Shown one piece after another: positions 24,647-36,400 of a stretch of DNA of 51,811 bases (the stretch's first letter is position 1; every line of letters begins with the position of its first letter). The stretch is from positions 1 to 51,811 of the forward strand of contig JAATET010000087.1 of the NCBI GenBank assembly GCA_015655545.1, given 5' to 3'. The notes under the pieces are model-generated. The model was not told the DNA's origin, made no database searches, and worked only from the letters and a program-made list of their open reading frames with translations. Source of the stretch: Chthoniobacterales bacterium. Its GTDB lineage: Bacteria; Verrucomicrobiota; Verrucomicrobiia; Chthoniobacterales; JAATET01. Made by a program: the position numbers and the translations under genes.

Positions 24647-26584
24647 ATGTTCCGATTTCTTCTTCTCTTTCTTTTTCTTTCGACTTCGCTGCCCGCGCAG
24701 GAGCAACTCGCCGCCGCGGAGCCGGCCGCTGCCGAAGAAGCCGCAACCAAGGCCGCTGACGCGAAGATCGCGCCCGTCTCCAGCGAGGCGATCGATCCGA
24801 CCGCCGCCACGACGGCTCCGCCTTTGCCCTCCGAGCCGGGATTGTCCGAAGGCGCTCCGGTCACGAGCTCCGCCGCGCCGAGCCCATCGCAAAACGTCAC
24901 GATCAACCTCATCAACCGCCTCGTGCAGCGCGGCGTGCTGACGAAGGAAGACGCTGCCGAGTTGATCCAGCAGGCCGAGGCCGATGCGCAGCTCGCGCAA
25001 GCGCAGGTTTCCGCGACTCAAAGCGCCGTCGCGCAGGCTCAGGCCGCCGCCCAACAAGCGATCGCCCAGACTCCGCCGCCCGCCGAGGACGATGGCTCGG
25101 TGCGCGTGACCTACGTGCCGCAGATCGTGAAATCGGAGATCACCTCGCAGGTGAAAGACGAGGTCATGGCGCAAGCCCGCGAGGAAGGCTGGGCCGCGCC
25201 GAAGCTCATTCCAGGCTGGCTGGCGAACTTCAAACCCTTTGCCGATACCCGCGTGCGCTTCGAGATCGACAACTTTCCGAGCGGCAACGACAACACCGGC
25301 GCTTTTCCGAATTTCAACGCCATCAACACCGGCGCACCGTTCAACGTCGCCGGCAGCGAATTCTCCCCGCAGCTCAACGTGGACCAAAACCGCAACCGCA
25401 TGCGCCTGCGCGCGCGCTTCGGCGCCGACTTGAATCTCGGGCAGGGCTTCACCTCCGGCATCCGCGTCGCGACCGGCCAGGACAACTCGCCGACCTCGAC
25501 GAACCAAAGCATGGGCCTGCCTTATCAAGGCCAGGGCGGCAACTTCAGCAAATACGCCATCTGGCTCGACCGCGCGTTCATCAAGTACGAAGTCGGCGGC
25601 CTGCCGACCAAAAATCTCGCGCTTACGGTCGGCCGTTTCGATAATCCGTTCTTCACCGTCTCGAATGTCATGTGGGACGACGACATCGGCTTCGACGGCA
25701 TCGCGCTCCAGGCCAAATACGAGGTCGTGCGCGGCGTGACGCCCTTCGTGACCGGCGGCGCCTTCCCGGTTTACAACACCGATTTCAACTTCTCGTCGAA
25801 TCAGCCCGCGAAATTCAAGAGCTACGACAAGTGGCTCTACGCCATCCAGGGCGGCATCGATTGGAAGATCAACAAGGACTTCGAGTTCAAGACCGCGCTC
25901 GGCTACTTCTACTTCCAGAACGTGGAGGGCAAACTCAGCTCGCCCTACACGCCGCTCACGCAAAACGACGCCGGCGATACGGATGCCAGCCGCCCGTCAT
26001 TCGCGCAAAAGGGCAACACCTACATGGCGCTGCGCAACATCGTGCCGGACGCGAGCAACGACTTCGGCACGACGAACCAGTGGCAGTATTTCGGACTTGC
26101 GACGCCGTTCCACAATGTCGATTTCGTCGCGCGCCTCGACTACAAGCACTTCGAGCCGTTCATCCTCTCGATCATGGGCGAGTGGATACAGAACACCGCC
26201 TTCAACGCGGGCGCGGTCGGTGCCAAGGCCGTCAACAACCGCGGCGCGAACGACGACGACCTCTCCGACTCGATCGGCGGGTTCGCGGGCGGCGGCACCG
26301 CCTGGACGATCCAGGGCCTGGCCGGCACCGAGACGCTCACGAAGCGCTGGGATTGGAACCTTATCGCCGGCTACCGCTACGTGGAATCCGACGCCGTCAT
26401 CGACGGATTCACCGACTCCGACTTCGGCGGCGGCGGCACGAATTTGAAAGGCTGGAGCGTGGGCGGAAACCTCGCCGTCGGCAACAATGTCTGGCTCGGC
26501 GTGCGCTACATGGCCGGCGAGAGCATCGCCGGTCCTCCCTACAAGGAAAACATCGTCCAGTTCGACATCAACGCTAGGTTTTAA
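24647..26584 (+). CDS. Putative porin (outer-membrane beta-barrel)
   Basis: A 645-residue exported protein of the putative-porin type. After the signal peptide (MFRFLLLFLFLSTSLPA) come an Ala/Glu-rich stretch and a short helix 'INLINRLVQRGVLTKEDAAELIQQAEADAQ' (about 86-115), which in related porins forms a trimerising or peptidoglycan-facing coiled coil. From about residue 190 the sequence is a beta-barrel with alternating aromatic strands ('DTRVRFEIDNFPSG', 'QNRNRMRLRARFGADLNLGQGF', 'YEVGGLPTKNLALTVGRFDNPFF'), ending in '...FDINARF' with a terminal Phe. It could provide a diffusion pore or assist surface assembly of the exoprotein. It lies three bases after tonB. Confidence 0.85.
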   Translation: MFRFLLLFLFLSTSLPAQEQLAAAEPAAAEEAATKAADAKIAPVSSEAIDPTAATTAPPLPSEPGLSEGAPVTSSAAPSPSQNVTINLINRLVQRGVLTKEDAAELIQQAEADAQLAQAQVSATQSAVAQAQAAAQQAIAQTPPPAEDDGSVRVTYVPQIVKSEITSQVKDEVMAQAREEGWAAPKLIPGWLANFKPFADTRVRFEIDNFPSGNDNTGAFPNFNAINTGAPFNVAGSEFSPQLNVDQNRNRMRLRARFGADLNLGQGFTSGIRVATGQDNSPTSTNQSMGLPYQGQGGNFSKYAIWLDRAFIKYEVGGLPTKNLALTVGRFDNPFFTVSNVMWDDDIGFDGIALQAKYEVVRGVTPFVTGGAFPVYNTDFNFSSNQPAKFKSYDKWLYAIQGGIDWKINKDFEFKTALGYFYFQNVEGKLSSPYTPLTQNDAGDTDASRPSFAQKGNTYMALRNIVPDASNDFGTTNQWQYFGLATPFHNVDFVARLDYKHFEPFILSIMGEWIQNTAFNAGAVGAKAVNNRGANDDDLSDSIGGFAGGGTAWTIQGLAGTETLTKRWDWNLIAGYRYVESDAVIDGFTDSDFGGGGTNLKGWSVGGNLAVGNNVWLGVRYMAGESIAGPPYKENIVQFDINARF

Positions 26585-26588
26585 GCTC

Positions 26589-26690
26589 ATGAAATTCGAA
26601 ATTCGAAATGCGGAATGCGGAATAAAAAAGGCGCTCGCGCGCAGCTTCCTCATCCTTCTGCCTTCTGCCTTCTTCCTTCTTCCTTCCGTC
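26589..26690. repeat. Dispersed TTCGAAAT and CTTCTGC-type repeats forming a gene's 5' end
   Basis: GAAATTCGAAATTCGAAATGCGGAATGCGGAAT-like units at 26591-26623 and a CCTTCTGCCTTCTGCC / CTTCTTCC run at about 26650-26690. The first is the same family as the repeat at 42827-42903. Here it is translated as the start of the downstream protein's signal peptide. Confidence 0.65.
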
Positions 26691-27263
26691 CGCGCAGCGG
26701 ACGAAGACCCGCAGGTCGCCATCAACGCCCGTCTCCGCGAAGGCCTGCGCAACACCATGCTCCAGCTCCAGACCGCGCAAGGCCAGGTCGCGACGCTTAC
26801 CGCGACGCAGACCGAGAACGAAGCGAAGATCAAGGACCTCACCGCGAAGCTCGATCAGCTCACGAGGCGCGCTTCCGATGACAAGCTCGCGTCCGACAAA
26901 AGCATCGCCGACCTCAAGGAACAAGTCGCCGCGCAGGACGCGCGCAACGCCCGCCAGGTCGAGGCGCTTGGCAAATGGAAGACGGCCTACAACAATCTCG
27001 TGGATCAGGCCCGCGCGATCGACGCCAAGCGCGCCGAGCTCGCCGCCGCAAAGATCCAGCTCGACCGCAAGGTCGCCGAGCAGCAGCGGAAAAACTGGGA
27101 GATGTATGAGCTCGGGAAGGAAATCCTCAAGCGTTACGAGAACTTCGGCCTCAACGGCGCGATCCTGAATCGCGAGCCGTTCACCGGCATCGCGAAGGTG
27201 AAGTTCGAGAATTACATCCAGGACAAGTCCGACCAGCTCACGGACAACAAAGTCAAGCCGTAG
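26589..27263 (+). CDS. Periplasmic coiled-coil protein of the secretion operon
   Basis: A 224-residue exported protein. The first ~38 residues (MKFEIRNAECGIKK, then ALARSFLILLPSAFFLLPSVRA) work as a signal peptide but are encoded almost entirely by dispersed repeat DNA. The mature part is a long coiled coil (about residues 45-165: 'RLREGLRNTMLQLQTAQGQVATL', 'KDLTAKLDQLTRR', 'IDAKRAELAAAKIQLDRKVAEQQRK'). A conserved-looking C-terminal 'NWEMYELGKEILKRYENFGLNGAI' and 'ENYIQDKSDQL' follow. Function is unknown; a periplasmic tether or chaperone for the exoprotein is plausible from its place between the porin and TpsA genes. It starts four bases after the porin stop. Confidence 0.72.
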   Translation: MKFEIRNAECGIKKALARSFLILLPSAFFLLPSVRAADEDPQVAINARLREGLRNTMLQLQTAQGQVATLTATQTENEAKIKDLTAKLDQLTRRASDDKLASDKSIADLKEQVAAQDARNARQVEALGKWKTAYNNLVDQARAIDAKRAELAAAKIQLDRKVAEQQRKNWEMYELGKEILKRYENFGLNGAILNREPFTGIAKVKFENYIQDKSDQLTDNKVKP

Positions 27264-27279
27264 CGCTTGGCGGGCAGGT

Positions 27280-27299
27280 GGCGGCTGGGCTCAGCCGCC
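27280..27299 (+). terminator. Hairpin after the coiled-coil gene
   Basis: Perfect 8-bp stem GGCGGCTG (27280-27287) / CAGCCGCC (27292-27299) with a 4-base loop, 16 bases after the stop codon. No T-run follows, so it may be a weak or factor-dependent terminator, or an mRNA-stability element separating the operon from the exoprotein gene. Confidence 0.4.
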
Positions 27300-27314
27300 C
27301 GGCTTTCGTCCAAT

Positions 27315-27348
27315 TGTGACGAAAAGTTCACGGACGGCTGATTGTTCC
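27315..27348 (+). promoter_or_regulatory. TGTGACGAAAAGTT...ATTGTTCC element before exoprotein gene
   Basis: TGTGACGAAAAGTT from 27315 and ATTGTTCC from 27341 match the element before the PEP-CTERM gene (17545/17571) in sequence and in the exact 26-base offset. It suggests that the exoprotein has its own promoter, co-regulated with the PEP-CTERM gene. Confidence 0.5.
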
Positions 27349-27406
27349 GTCCACGGGCACGTTTTACGAGAGGAGGCTGCCCAATCCTTCCGTCGTTCAG
27401 CGTGCC

Positions 27407-30400
27407 ATGCCTTTTGTGAAACTTTCCGGTTCAGCCGGATGCTGCCGACGTGCTTTGCTCCTTGTTTTCGCGGGAGTTTTCGTGTCCGGAAATCCGGCGG
27501 ATGCGGGTGACATCCTGCGCGGGGGCGCGGGGATGTCGGCGACGCGCAGAAATGCTTCTGCGGGCGTGAATGCCGGCGCCGATGCCGCGGCGAAATTGCA
27601 GGCCAACGCGAAGGATCGGCTGACCCGCACCACGCAGGCTCTGGATGCGGTGAAGGCCATGCAGGCTGCGGCGCGCAAGGCCGCAAATGCCGTCCGCACC
27701 GAGCGCGTGGCCGATCCGAGCCGTCCGGGAAAGTTTCTCCCGCGCGTGAAGGATGGCCTCGGCAAAAACGGCCTGCAAATCGACTCGCTTGTCCCGAAGA
27801 ATCTGCGCAAGCCGAAGCCCGGCGAAGACCCTTCGCTCTGGGTCGGCGCGAAGCTGCCCACACAGACGAGCGGCACGGGCGGCCAGAAAAACGTGACCAT
27901 CGTCCAGACGGAAGAGCAGGCGCTCCTCAACTGGAAGACCTTCAACGTCGGTAAAAAGACCGCGCTTTATTTCGATCAGACCGCGGGCGGCTCCGACAAG
28001 GGCAAGTGGGTCGCCTTCAACAAAGTCAACGATCCCGCCGGCCGGCCCTCGCAAATCCTCGGTTCGATCAAGGCCGACGGTCAGGTTTACGTGATCAACC
28101 AGAACGGCATCATTTTCGGCGGCGCCAGCCAGGTGAACGTTCACACTCTCGTGGCCTCGGGCCTGCCCATCAACGACGGCCTCGTCGCCCGCGGCCTGCT
28201 CAATAATCCCGCCGCGGAATTCCTTTTCTCCGCCCTCGCTTTGGACACTTTCGACCTTGCTGTCGCGCCGAAGACTTTGACCCGGATCGCGGACCCGGAC
28301 AGCGTGCCGCACATTACCTACATTGACGCTGGCGACGTGGAGCAAACGCTCGATCCCAAGCGCGACTATACCATCACCATCGGCCCTGATCGAAGATCGA
28401 CGGTCAATTTTACCCCCGCGGGAGTGGCCAAGCTCGCGAAGGCGAAAAGCGACTCGAGCCTTGCGGCAAGCTACGTCCGCACCAACGGCAACGTCACCGT
28501 CGAACCCGGCGCCCAGCTTGGCAGCCCGACTTCCGCGGAACACGTCGGCGGTCGCGTCATGCTTGTCGGCACCAATGTCAAGAACGCGGGAACGATCGCC
28601 ACCCCCGACGGACAGACGATCCTCGCGGCGGGTCTCCAGGTCGGAATCGACGCTCACGCGAGCAGCGATCCGAGCCTGCGCGGTCTCGATGTGTATGTGG
28701 GCGCCGTCAGCGATCCCACCTTCGAGAAGAGCAAGCGCGCGGGCAGGGTCGCCAACAATGGCCTCATCGAGGCTCCTCATGCCAGCGTCATCATGACCGG
28801 AAAAAATGTGATACAGCGCGGCGTGATCGCGAGCAGCACGTCGATTTCGCTGAATGGCCGCATCGATCTGATCGCCAGCTATGACGCCGTCACCAACGGC
28901 GGATATGATGCCACGAAGCCGGACAACGGATCCCCGTTTGCGCTGAGATCGACAGGCAACATCACACTCGGCGACGGCAGCGTGATCCGCATCCTTCCGG
29001 AGGTGGACAACCCCGATACGGTCATCGGCCAGGCGCTTCCGCTTCTTTCCTCGGTGAAAATGCAGGGTCGCTTCGTGCATATGAAGGACGGGGCCGCCGT
29101 GCTCGCGCCAAATGCCACGGTGAACGTCGATGTCGGGAAATGGAATCTCCCGACAACCAGCTCAGCCAGCGAGCCGATGATCTCCACCTTCTATCATACG
29201 AGCGGACAGATCTACCTCGAGCCCGGCTCGCTGATCGACGTCGCCGGCACGACGGAAGCCGCCGCGCCGCTTTCTCAAAACATCATTACCGTGGAACTCC
29301 GCGGCGCGGAACTTTCCGATTCTCCGCTGCAGCGCGCCGGTCTTCTGCGCGGGCCGGAGATCACGGTCGATCTTCGTGACAAGGGCACGTTCTCCGACGG
29401 ACGCACCTGGCTCGGCACACCGCTGGCGGACCTCAATGGCTTCGCGGATTTGATCGAGCATACCGCGGCGGAACTCACCACCGCCGGCGGCACGGTCAAC
29501 CTCCACGCCGGCGGCTCGGTTGTGCTCCAGCGCGGCTCCACCATCGATGTCTCGGGCGGCTGGGTGCGATACGAGGGCGGTCTCGTGCAGACCACGCGCG
29601 TGCTCGCCGGCGGGCAGCTCATCGACATCGCGGACGCCACTCCGGACCGGGTCTACGACGGAATTTACAATCCGAAGTTCACGCAGACGCATTCGAAATG
29701 GGGCCTGTCCAAGACCTACAGCCACCCGCTCGCGCTTTCGGGCGAGCATTACGAAAGCGGCTACATCGCCGGCCGGGATGGCGGCAGCATCTCCATCACC
29801 GCTCCGTCGATGGCGATCGACGGCAGGCTCGCCGGCAACACCACCGCGGGCACCCGGCAGTTGCGCAACTCCGCCGGCAACACGGAACTGCCGGCCTCCG
29901 GAAAGCTGGCGCTGACCTTCCAGTCGATAGATACCGTCACGCGGGGCGGCCTCCTCTTTCCGACGATCTCGCCCACGCCGCCAAAGATCGTCTTCAAACC
30001 CGTGTCCAGCCAGCGCGCGGCGGATGACTTCGCGCTCGATGAAGCCGGCGAGCCGCTGGCGCTTCGGCCTGACCGCGCGCACAAGCTTGTGCTTTCCTCC
30101 GATCTCATGAACTACGATGGCTTCGGTTCGCTCACGATCGACAACAGCGACGGGGACATCGTCGTCGCCAACGATGTCGCGATGACGACGCAGCCCGGCG
30201 GATCGATTGCGATGAAAGCCGCGAACATCGACATCCGCGGCGACTTGGCGGCTCCCGGCGGCAGCCTCGACTTCACGGCCTACGACTTTTCGCCCTACGA
30301 GGCGGCCATCCTTTCGAGCGCTTATGCCGCCGGATTGCCCGATTTCAAAAAGCCCCGCCCGAGCGCCGCGCGCGGGGCCTTTACGCTTGCCGGGAGCGGA

Positions 30401-33400
30401 TCGCTCAGCACGGCCGGGCTCGTCGTGGACGACCGCTTTACCGCCGATTCGCCATATGAGCATCCCATCGCGAAAGACGCGGGATCGATTTCGATCCAGA
30501 GCTACAGCGCCGATCTCGAAAAGGGCGGCTTGATCGACGTCTCCGGCGGAATGGTGTTGAACGTGAAGAACCAGCCGTCCTACGGCAATGCGGGAAGCAT
30601 TTCCATTCTCGCCGGTCAGGACGTGAACCTTGCGTCGCTCCTCGGAGGCGATCTCAAGCTCGCCTCCACGCTCAAGGGCTTTTCCGGAGCAAAAGGGGGC
30701 TCGCTCACGTTGCAGGCTCCGCTCATCCGCGTCGGCGAAGGCGCTGCCCGTCCGGGCGAATTCCGACTGTCGCCGGATTTCTTCGACAAGGGCGGCTTCA
30801 GCAGCTTCGCCCTGGTGGGAATTTCCGAAGTGCCAAAGCGGCCGAGTCCCTTCGTGCAGGACTCGGGCTTCAGCATCGAATCCGCCGTCGAGCCTGTGCC
30901 GCCGAATCGGTTTCTGGCCGGTCTTGTCATTGAACCCGACGTTACGATTGCGCCGAGTGTGAAAAGCTGGATGGTCGTGCCTGTCGCGGGAAGGCGGGAC
31001 GAAGTCACCCTGCAGGAGACGCTGCTCCCGGAATCGCTTCGCTCTCCGGTGAGTCTTTCCTTCACGGCCAAGGGGGTGAGGGACGCCTTCAGCTCGCTTC
31101 CGATCGTCCGCGGTGATGTCGTGCTCGGGGAAGGGGCCGAAGTGCGGGCGGGGCCTTCGGGCCAGGTGTCATTTTCAGGTGAAACCGTCACCATGCTCGG
31201 CTCGGTCCATGCGCCGGGAGGAAGCATCGCCGTTTCGGGAGGCTCGAAGTTTGTGGACGTGGTGAAACCGGCGCCGCTTCACGCTCGCGCAACCGTTTAC
31301 CTGGGGCCGTCGAGCCGTCTCGATACGGCGGGAACCACGGTCTTGAAACCGGATCCTTTCGGTCGTCGCATTGGATCTGTGCTTCCTGGCGGCAGCATCA
31401 GCATTTCCGGCAACATCGTCGCCGAGGCGGGCTCCGTGCTCGATGTCTCGGGCGCGACGGGATGGCTGGATATCGATCCGGCGACGATGGGATTGAACGC
31501 CCTGCTTGGCCATGGCGAAGCAACGCCGCTCGTGCCGGTCACGAGCGGATTGATGGGGCCGCTTTATAGCCGGCTTGTCGTGCCGATGCAGGTGGACAGC
31601 GACGGAGGCACGATCACGTTGAAAGGCTCGCAGGAACTCTTCGTCGACTCCACGCTGAAGGGCGCCGCCGGCGGCCCGACGGCTCTTGGCGGCAGCCTCT
31701 TTGTCTCTTCAGGGCTTTTTTATGCGGATCCGAATGCCGTGCCGACCCCGCTCGACGTCAACCTCGTCGTCAAGCAGAGCGGGCCGAGCTTTGCGCCGCT
31801 CGCCCTGAAGCCTGGCCGCAGCGGCATCGGGGAGGTGATGCAAGACTTCAAAGGAGATCCGATCAAGGAACGAGGCTATTTCACCGCCGATCAATTCCTG
31901 GCGGGCGGATTCGATTCCCTCAGCCTCGGAGGGCTCGCTGCGGATGGCTCCGGACTGGCGGGCGTGGTGCGTTTCCACGGGCCGGTCTCCATCGAAGCCC
32001 GGCAAAGCCTCTCGGTTGCGAGCGGTGGCGTGATTTATGCAAGCGACGCGGTCGATCTCACGGCGCCCTACGTGTCGCTGGGCACTCCGTTTCAGCCGCC
32101 CCTTCGGCCGGAGGATCCGCTTTTGGTCAGCGCGTATATGGTGGGAGGTCAGCCGTTCTACTTCCGCCCGAGTTACGGGCCGGGCCGCCTCACGGTGCAT
32201 GCGAAGCTGATCGACATGGGAAATCTCTCGCTCCGCAATATCGGCGCCGCGGCCCTCGTGGCGGATGGAGGCGATATTCGTGGCGACGGCACGTTCGACA
32301 TTGCCGGCACGCTTTATCTTCGTGCCGGACAAATCTACCCGGCCACGGGCGTGAGTTTCACGCTCGCCGCCTACGACTATCGCCTTACGCGCGACACCAC
32401 CGATCGCAAGCCGGATACGAAGTCCGAGCTGAAGCTGCACCCGGGCTCGATCACGATCGCCGCGTCCGGAGATCGGCAGCTGCCTTTGTCGGCGGGCGGG
32501 GAATTGAACGTTTACGCGACGAAGATATTGCAGGGTGGGGTGCTTCGAGCTCCGCTGGGGACGATCAATCTGGGTTGGGACGGCAGCGGGGAGCCTCCGA
32601 TGGACCGCCTTCGCGGAACGTCGATGCCGACGGCCAGGAATCTCATCCTGCGCTCGAGCAGCGAGACTTCTGTTTCCGCGGTCGATTCTCTGAGCGGGCG
32701 TGAAATGATCATCCCCTATGGCGTGCTGGCCAGCGGTATCTCGTGGATCGATCCCGCGGGCATGAACATCACCACCAGCGGTCCCCCTGCGAAGTCGATC
32801 CATCTTTCATCGCAAAAGCTCACCACGAAGCCGGGCTCGCTCATCGACATCAGCGGTGGCGGCAATCTTTATGCCTACAATTGGCTGACCGGCCAGGGAG
32901 GGACGCGCGATATTCTCGCGTCGGACAGCAGCTTTGCGGTGATCCCGGGATACCAGGCGGATTTCGCGCCCTATGCGGCCTTCAACCAGTCCGCCGCCGC
33001 GCAAACGACATTCGATCCGAACTTCGATTCCGTGGAAAACGCGCCGAATCCCGGATTTACCAATCGAGGGAAGCTGCACGTCGGCGACCGTGTCTACCTG
33101 GGCGCGAGCGCCGGTTTGGCGGCAGGCTATTACACGCTCCTGCCCGCGCGCTACGGCCTGCTGCCTGGCGCGGTGCTCGTGACGCCACAGTCGGGCGGCG
33201 CCCGGAGCACGCTCGCGATGCCCGATGGATCCAGCATTGTCTCGGGCTTCCGGTTCAATGATTTGAATTCCTCGCGCCGGCTGCCGCCGATTTATTCGAG
33301 ATTCGAGGTCGCGCCGGCCAGCGTCGTGCGCGCCCGCGCGACCTACGAGGATTTCTACGCGAATGGCTTCTTCAAACATGCGGCGAAGGACTTCGATGTC

Positions 33401-36400
33401 AGCGTCCCGCGCCTGCCGCTGGACGCCGGGCACCTTGTTTTCCAGGCCGTCTCCGCGATGGATCTGCGGGGCGGAGTGAGCGCCCTCACCACGCCGGAAG
33501 GAGTCGGGGCCTATGTCGACATCAGCAGCCCGGGAGATATCGTCATTTCGGCGTCCGGCGCGGAGCCGCGCAAGGCCAATGGCAAGGCCTCGCTCGTCCT
33601 CGACTCCGCGCAGCTCACCGGCTTTGGCGTGGAGAGCCTCCTCATCGGCGGCATCCGCACGGATGGCGCCGAGGGCACGTCCGTGGCGGTGAACGCGGAC
33701 AGCATTACGGTCGACAACGCCGGCGAACCGCTCCGCGCCCCGGAGATCATCCTTGCCGCCAAGAGCAGCGTCGATGTGAAGCGCCACTCGGAAGTGAGCC
33801 AGTCGGGCGAGATGCACGCGGATGCGCAAAAACTCCTCGTCGACGGCGATGGCGCGCTCCTTCGAGTGAGCAGCGATCCGAACGCTGTCATCTCCCGCAG
33901 CGGCGTAACTTCCGATGCCCGCGCCGCCTTGAGCATCGGCAATGGCGCGACGCTCGCGGGCACGAGCCTGGTGCTCGATTCCAGCCATGCCACCTCGTTG
34001 AGCCCGCGGGCGCATCTTCTCGGCGACTACGTTTCGCTCGACAGCGGCCAGATCAGTCTCCTGCTTGACAATGCCGGTCCGTTGCAGCCCACCGAGGGCC
34101 TTGTGCTCGCAGGGCGCGCGTTGCGGGATCTTCAGGGGGTGACGTCACTTTCTTTGCTGAGCTACTCGTCGATCGATATTTACGGAAGCGGGCGGATCTC
34201 GGTGGATGGCGAACTCGCTCTCCACGCGGCGGAGCTGCGAGGCTTTTCCGGAGAGGGTGCGGTCCGATTTTCTGCGAATGACATCTGGCTCGACAACATT
34301 GCCGGCGGCAAGCGGGTGGGCGCCGTGCAGGACACGAGGGGAGCTTTGCGGTTCGACGCCGATACGATCACGCTCGGGGTCCACGGCGTCTTCGTCGATC
34401 AATACGCCGAGCTTCAGCTGAATGCCTCGAATGGCATCCTTCTCTTCGGAAAAGGACGCCTGAAGACCCAGGGCGATCTGACCGCCACGACGCCATTCGT
34501 CACCGCGATCGGCCCGGCCGTGAAAAAAATCGCCGCTGACGGCGCGCTGCGCATCGTGAAGCCTAAGGGAGCGGTTTCCGATCCGATCGCGGGCGCGCTC
34601 GGCGCGAGCCTGACTCTCGAGGGCGCGAGCGTCACGGCAACCAGCGATGTGCTTTTGCCGAGCGGCCTTTTCTCGATTCGCGCGACCACGGGCGATGTCG
34701 TCATTGGTGGAAAAGTCGACGTCGGAGGAACGACGCGGAACTTCTTCGATGTCGTCAAATATACGGATGGCGGACAAATCAGCCTTACGGCGGACGCGGG
34801 CGACGTGAATGTGACGAAACGCGCGTCCCTTTCCGTCGGCGCCATGCCCGGCGGCGGAAACGCGGGCGGCCTCTCGATCAGCGTGGCAAAGGGCGATATG
34901 CATCTCGACGGCATGCTCCATGGAAAGGGCGGGGCAGGGGGAAAGAGCGGCGCCTTCTCGCTGGATGTCGGAGAGCTGCCGCAATTCAGAAAATTGAACG
35001 ATGTGCTCGACGCGGGCTTCTTTGCGGAATCGCGCACCTTCCGGGTGCGCAACGGCGATGTGTTGGTCGCGGGCAAGGCGGTTGCGCATCACTTCAGTCT
35101 CTCGACGGATGTCGGATCGATCACCGTCTCGGGCGTCATCGACGCTTCCGGCCAGACCGGAGGATCGATCCAATTGAGCGCCCACGAAAACCTGACTCTG
35201 CTGGATGGCTCCCGCCTCAGCGTGGCCGGGAAGGATTTTGATTCCGCGGGCAAGGGCGGCGCGATTTCCCTCGAAGCAGGGGCCCAGCGGGATGGAGCCT
35301 ACAGCAACGGCGGCACGTTGGACGGCGACGGCACATATTCCGGCGGTGCGGTGCTCGATATCCGGCAGGGCTCGGAGCTGGATCTCACGGTCGCGAGCGA
35401 AAACGCGTCGAGCGCGGGACTTGGCAGGTTTGGCGGCACGCTTCATCTCCGCGCGCCCCGCACGGCGTCCGGCAAAGAAGTGCAGGTCAACCCGATCGAC
35501 GGCCTCATCCGCGGCGCGTCGAGCATCATTGTCGAAGGCTACAAGATCTACGATCTCAACCCGTCGCTCGTGTCCGGCGCGGCGGGGGTCATCTCCGCGG
35601 CGATCAAGAATCTGGTCGACTCCGATGCGGTGAGCTTCATCGGCACGGCCGGCACTCCGACGACACCGGGCACTCCGGCTGCCGGATACGCCGCCATGCT
35701 GGCGCGCCTGCTTGGCACCCACAATACGGGCCTGGATCCCGTGCTGACCATACGACCCGGCGCGGAGCTCATCGACCGCAACGGCAATATCACTCTCGGC
35801 ACATCGAGCGCGACGACCGATAATGATTGGAATCTCCAGACCTATCGTTACGGACCCAAGAGCGTGTCCGGTATCCTCACGATGCGCGCCACCGGCAATC
35901 TCATCTTCCTGAATGCGCTGAGCGACGGGTTCGACATTGCCAGCGTCGGGGGCTTCCCGAGTGCTTATACCGCCCCGCTCCTGGCGGCGAATCCGCTCCT
36001 GCCGCTCAATGCCCAATCCTGGTCCTACCGCCTTGCCGCCGGAGCGGATCTTTCCGCCGCGGATTTCCGCCGCGTCCAGCCGCTGGCCAGCTTGATAAGC
36101 GGAGCGGGCGTCGATATTGGCTCGCTGCTGCTCGGCAAGAATTTCTATCCGGGAACGGTGACGGGAAGCGACAATGCGCTGACTTCCACCGCCGTCCGAG
36201 GCCGCTTCCAGGTGATTCGCACCGGCAGCGGCGACATCGACATCGTGGCCGGCCGCGACGTGCAGCTGCTCAACCAGTTCGCGACCATCTACACCGCCGG
36301 CACGTTGATCGATCCGCTTATGGGTGGCAATTTCGATCTGCCTAAGCCGGACGCCTCGAAAGACGGTAGAAATTACGGATTGGGGACGGCGCAGCAATCG

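Noticed and set aside
27315..27332. CRP-type operator (TGTGA-N6-TCACA) in TGTGACGAAAAGTTCACG
   Set aside because: The spacing between TGTGA and TCAC is eight, not six, and the repeated second block at fixed distance fits a promoter-like element better.
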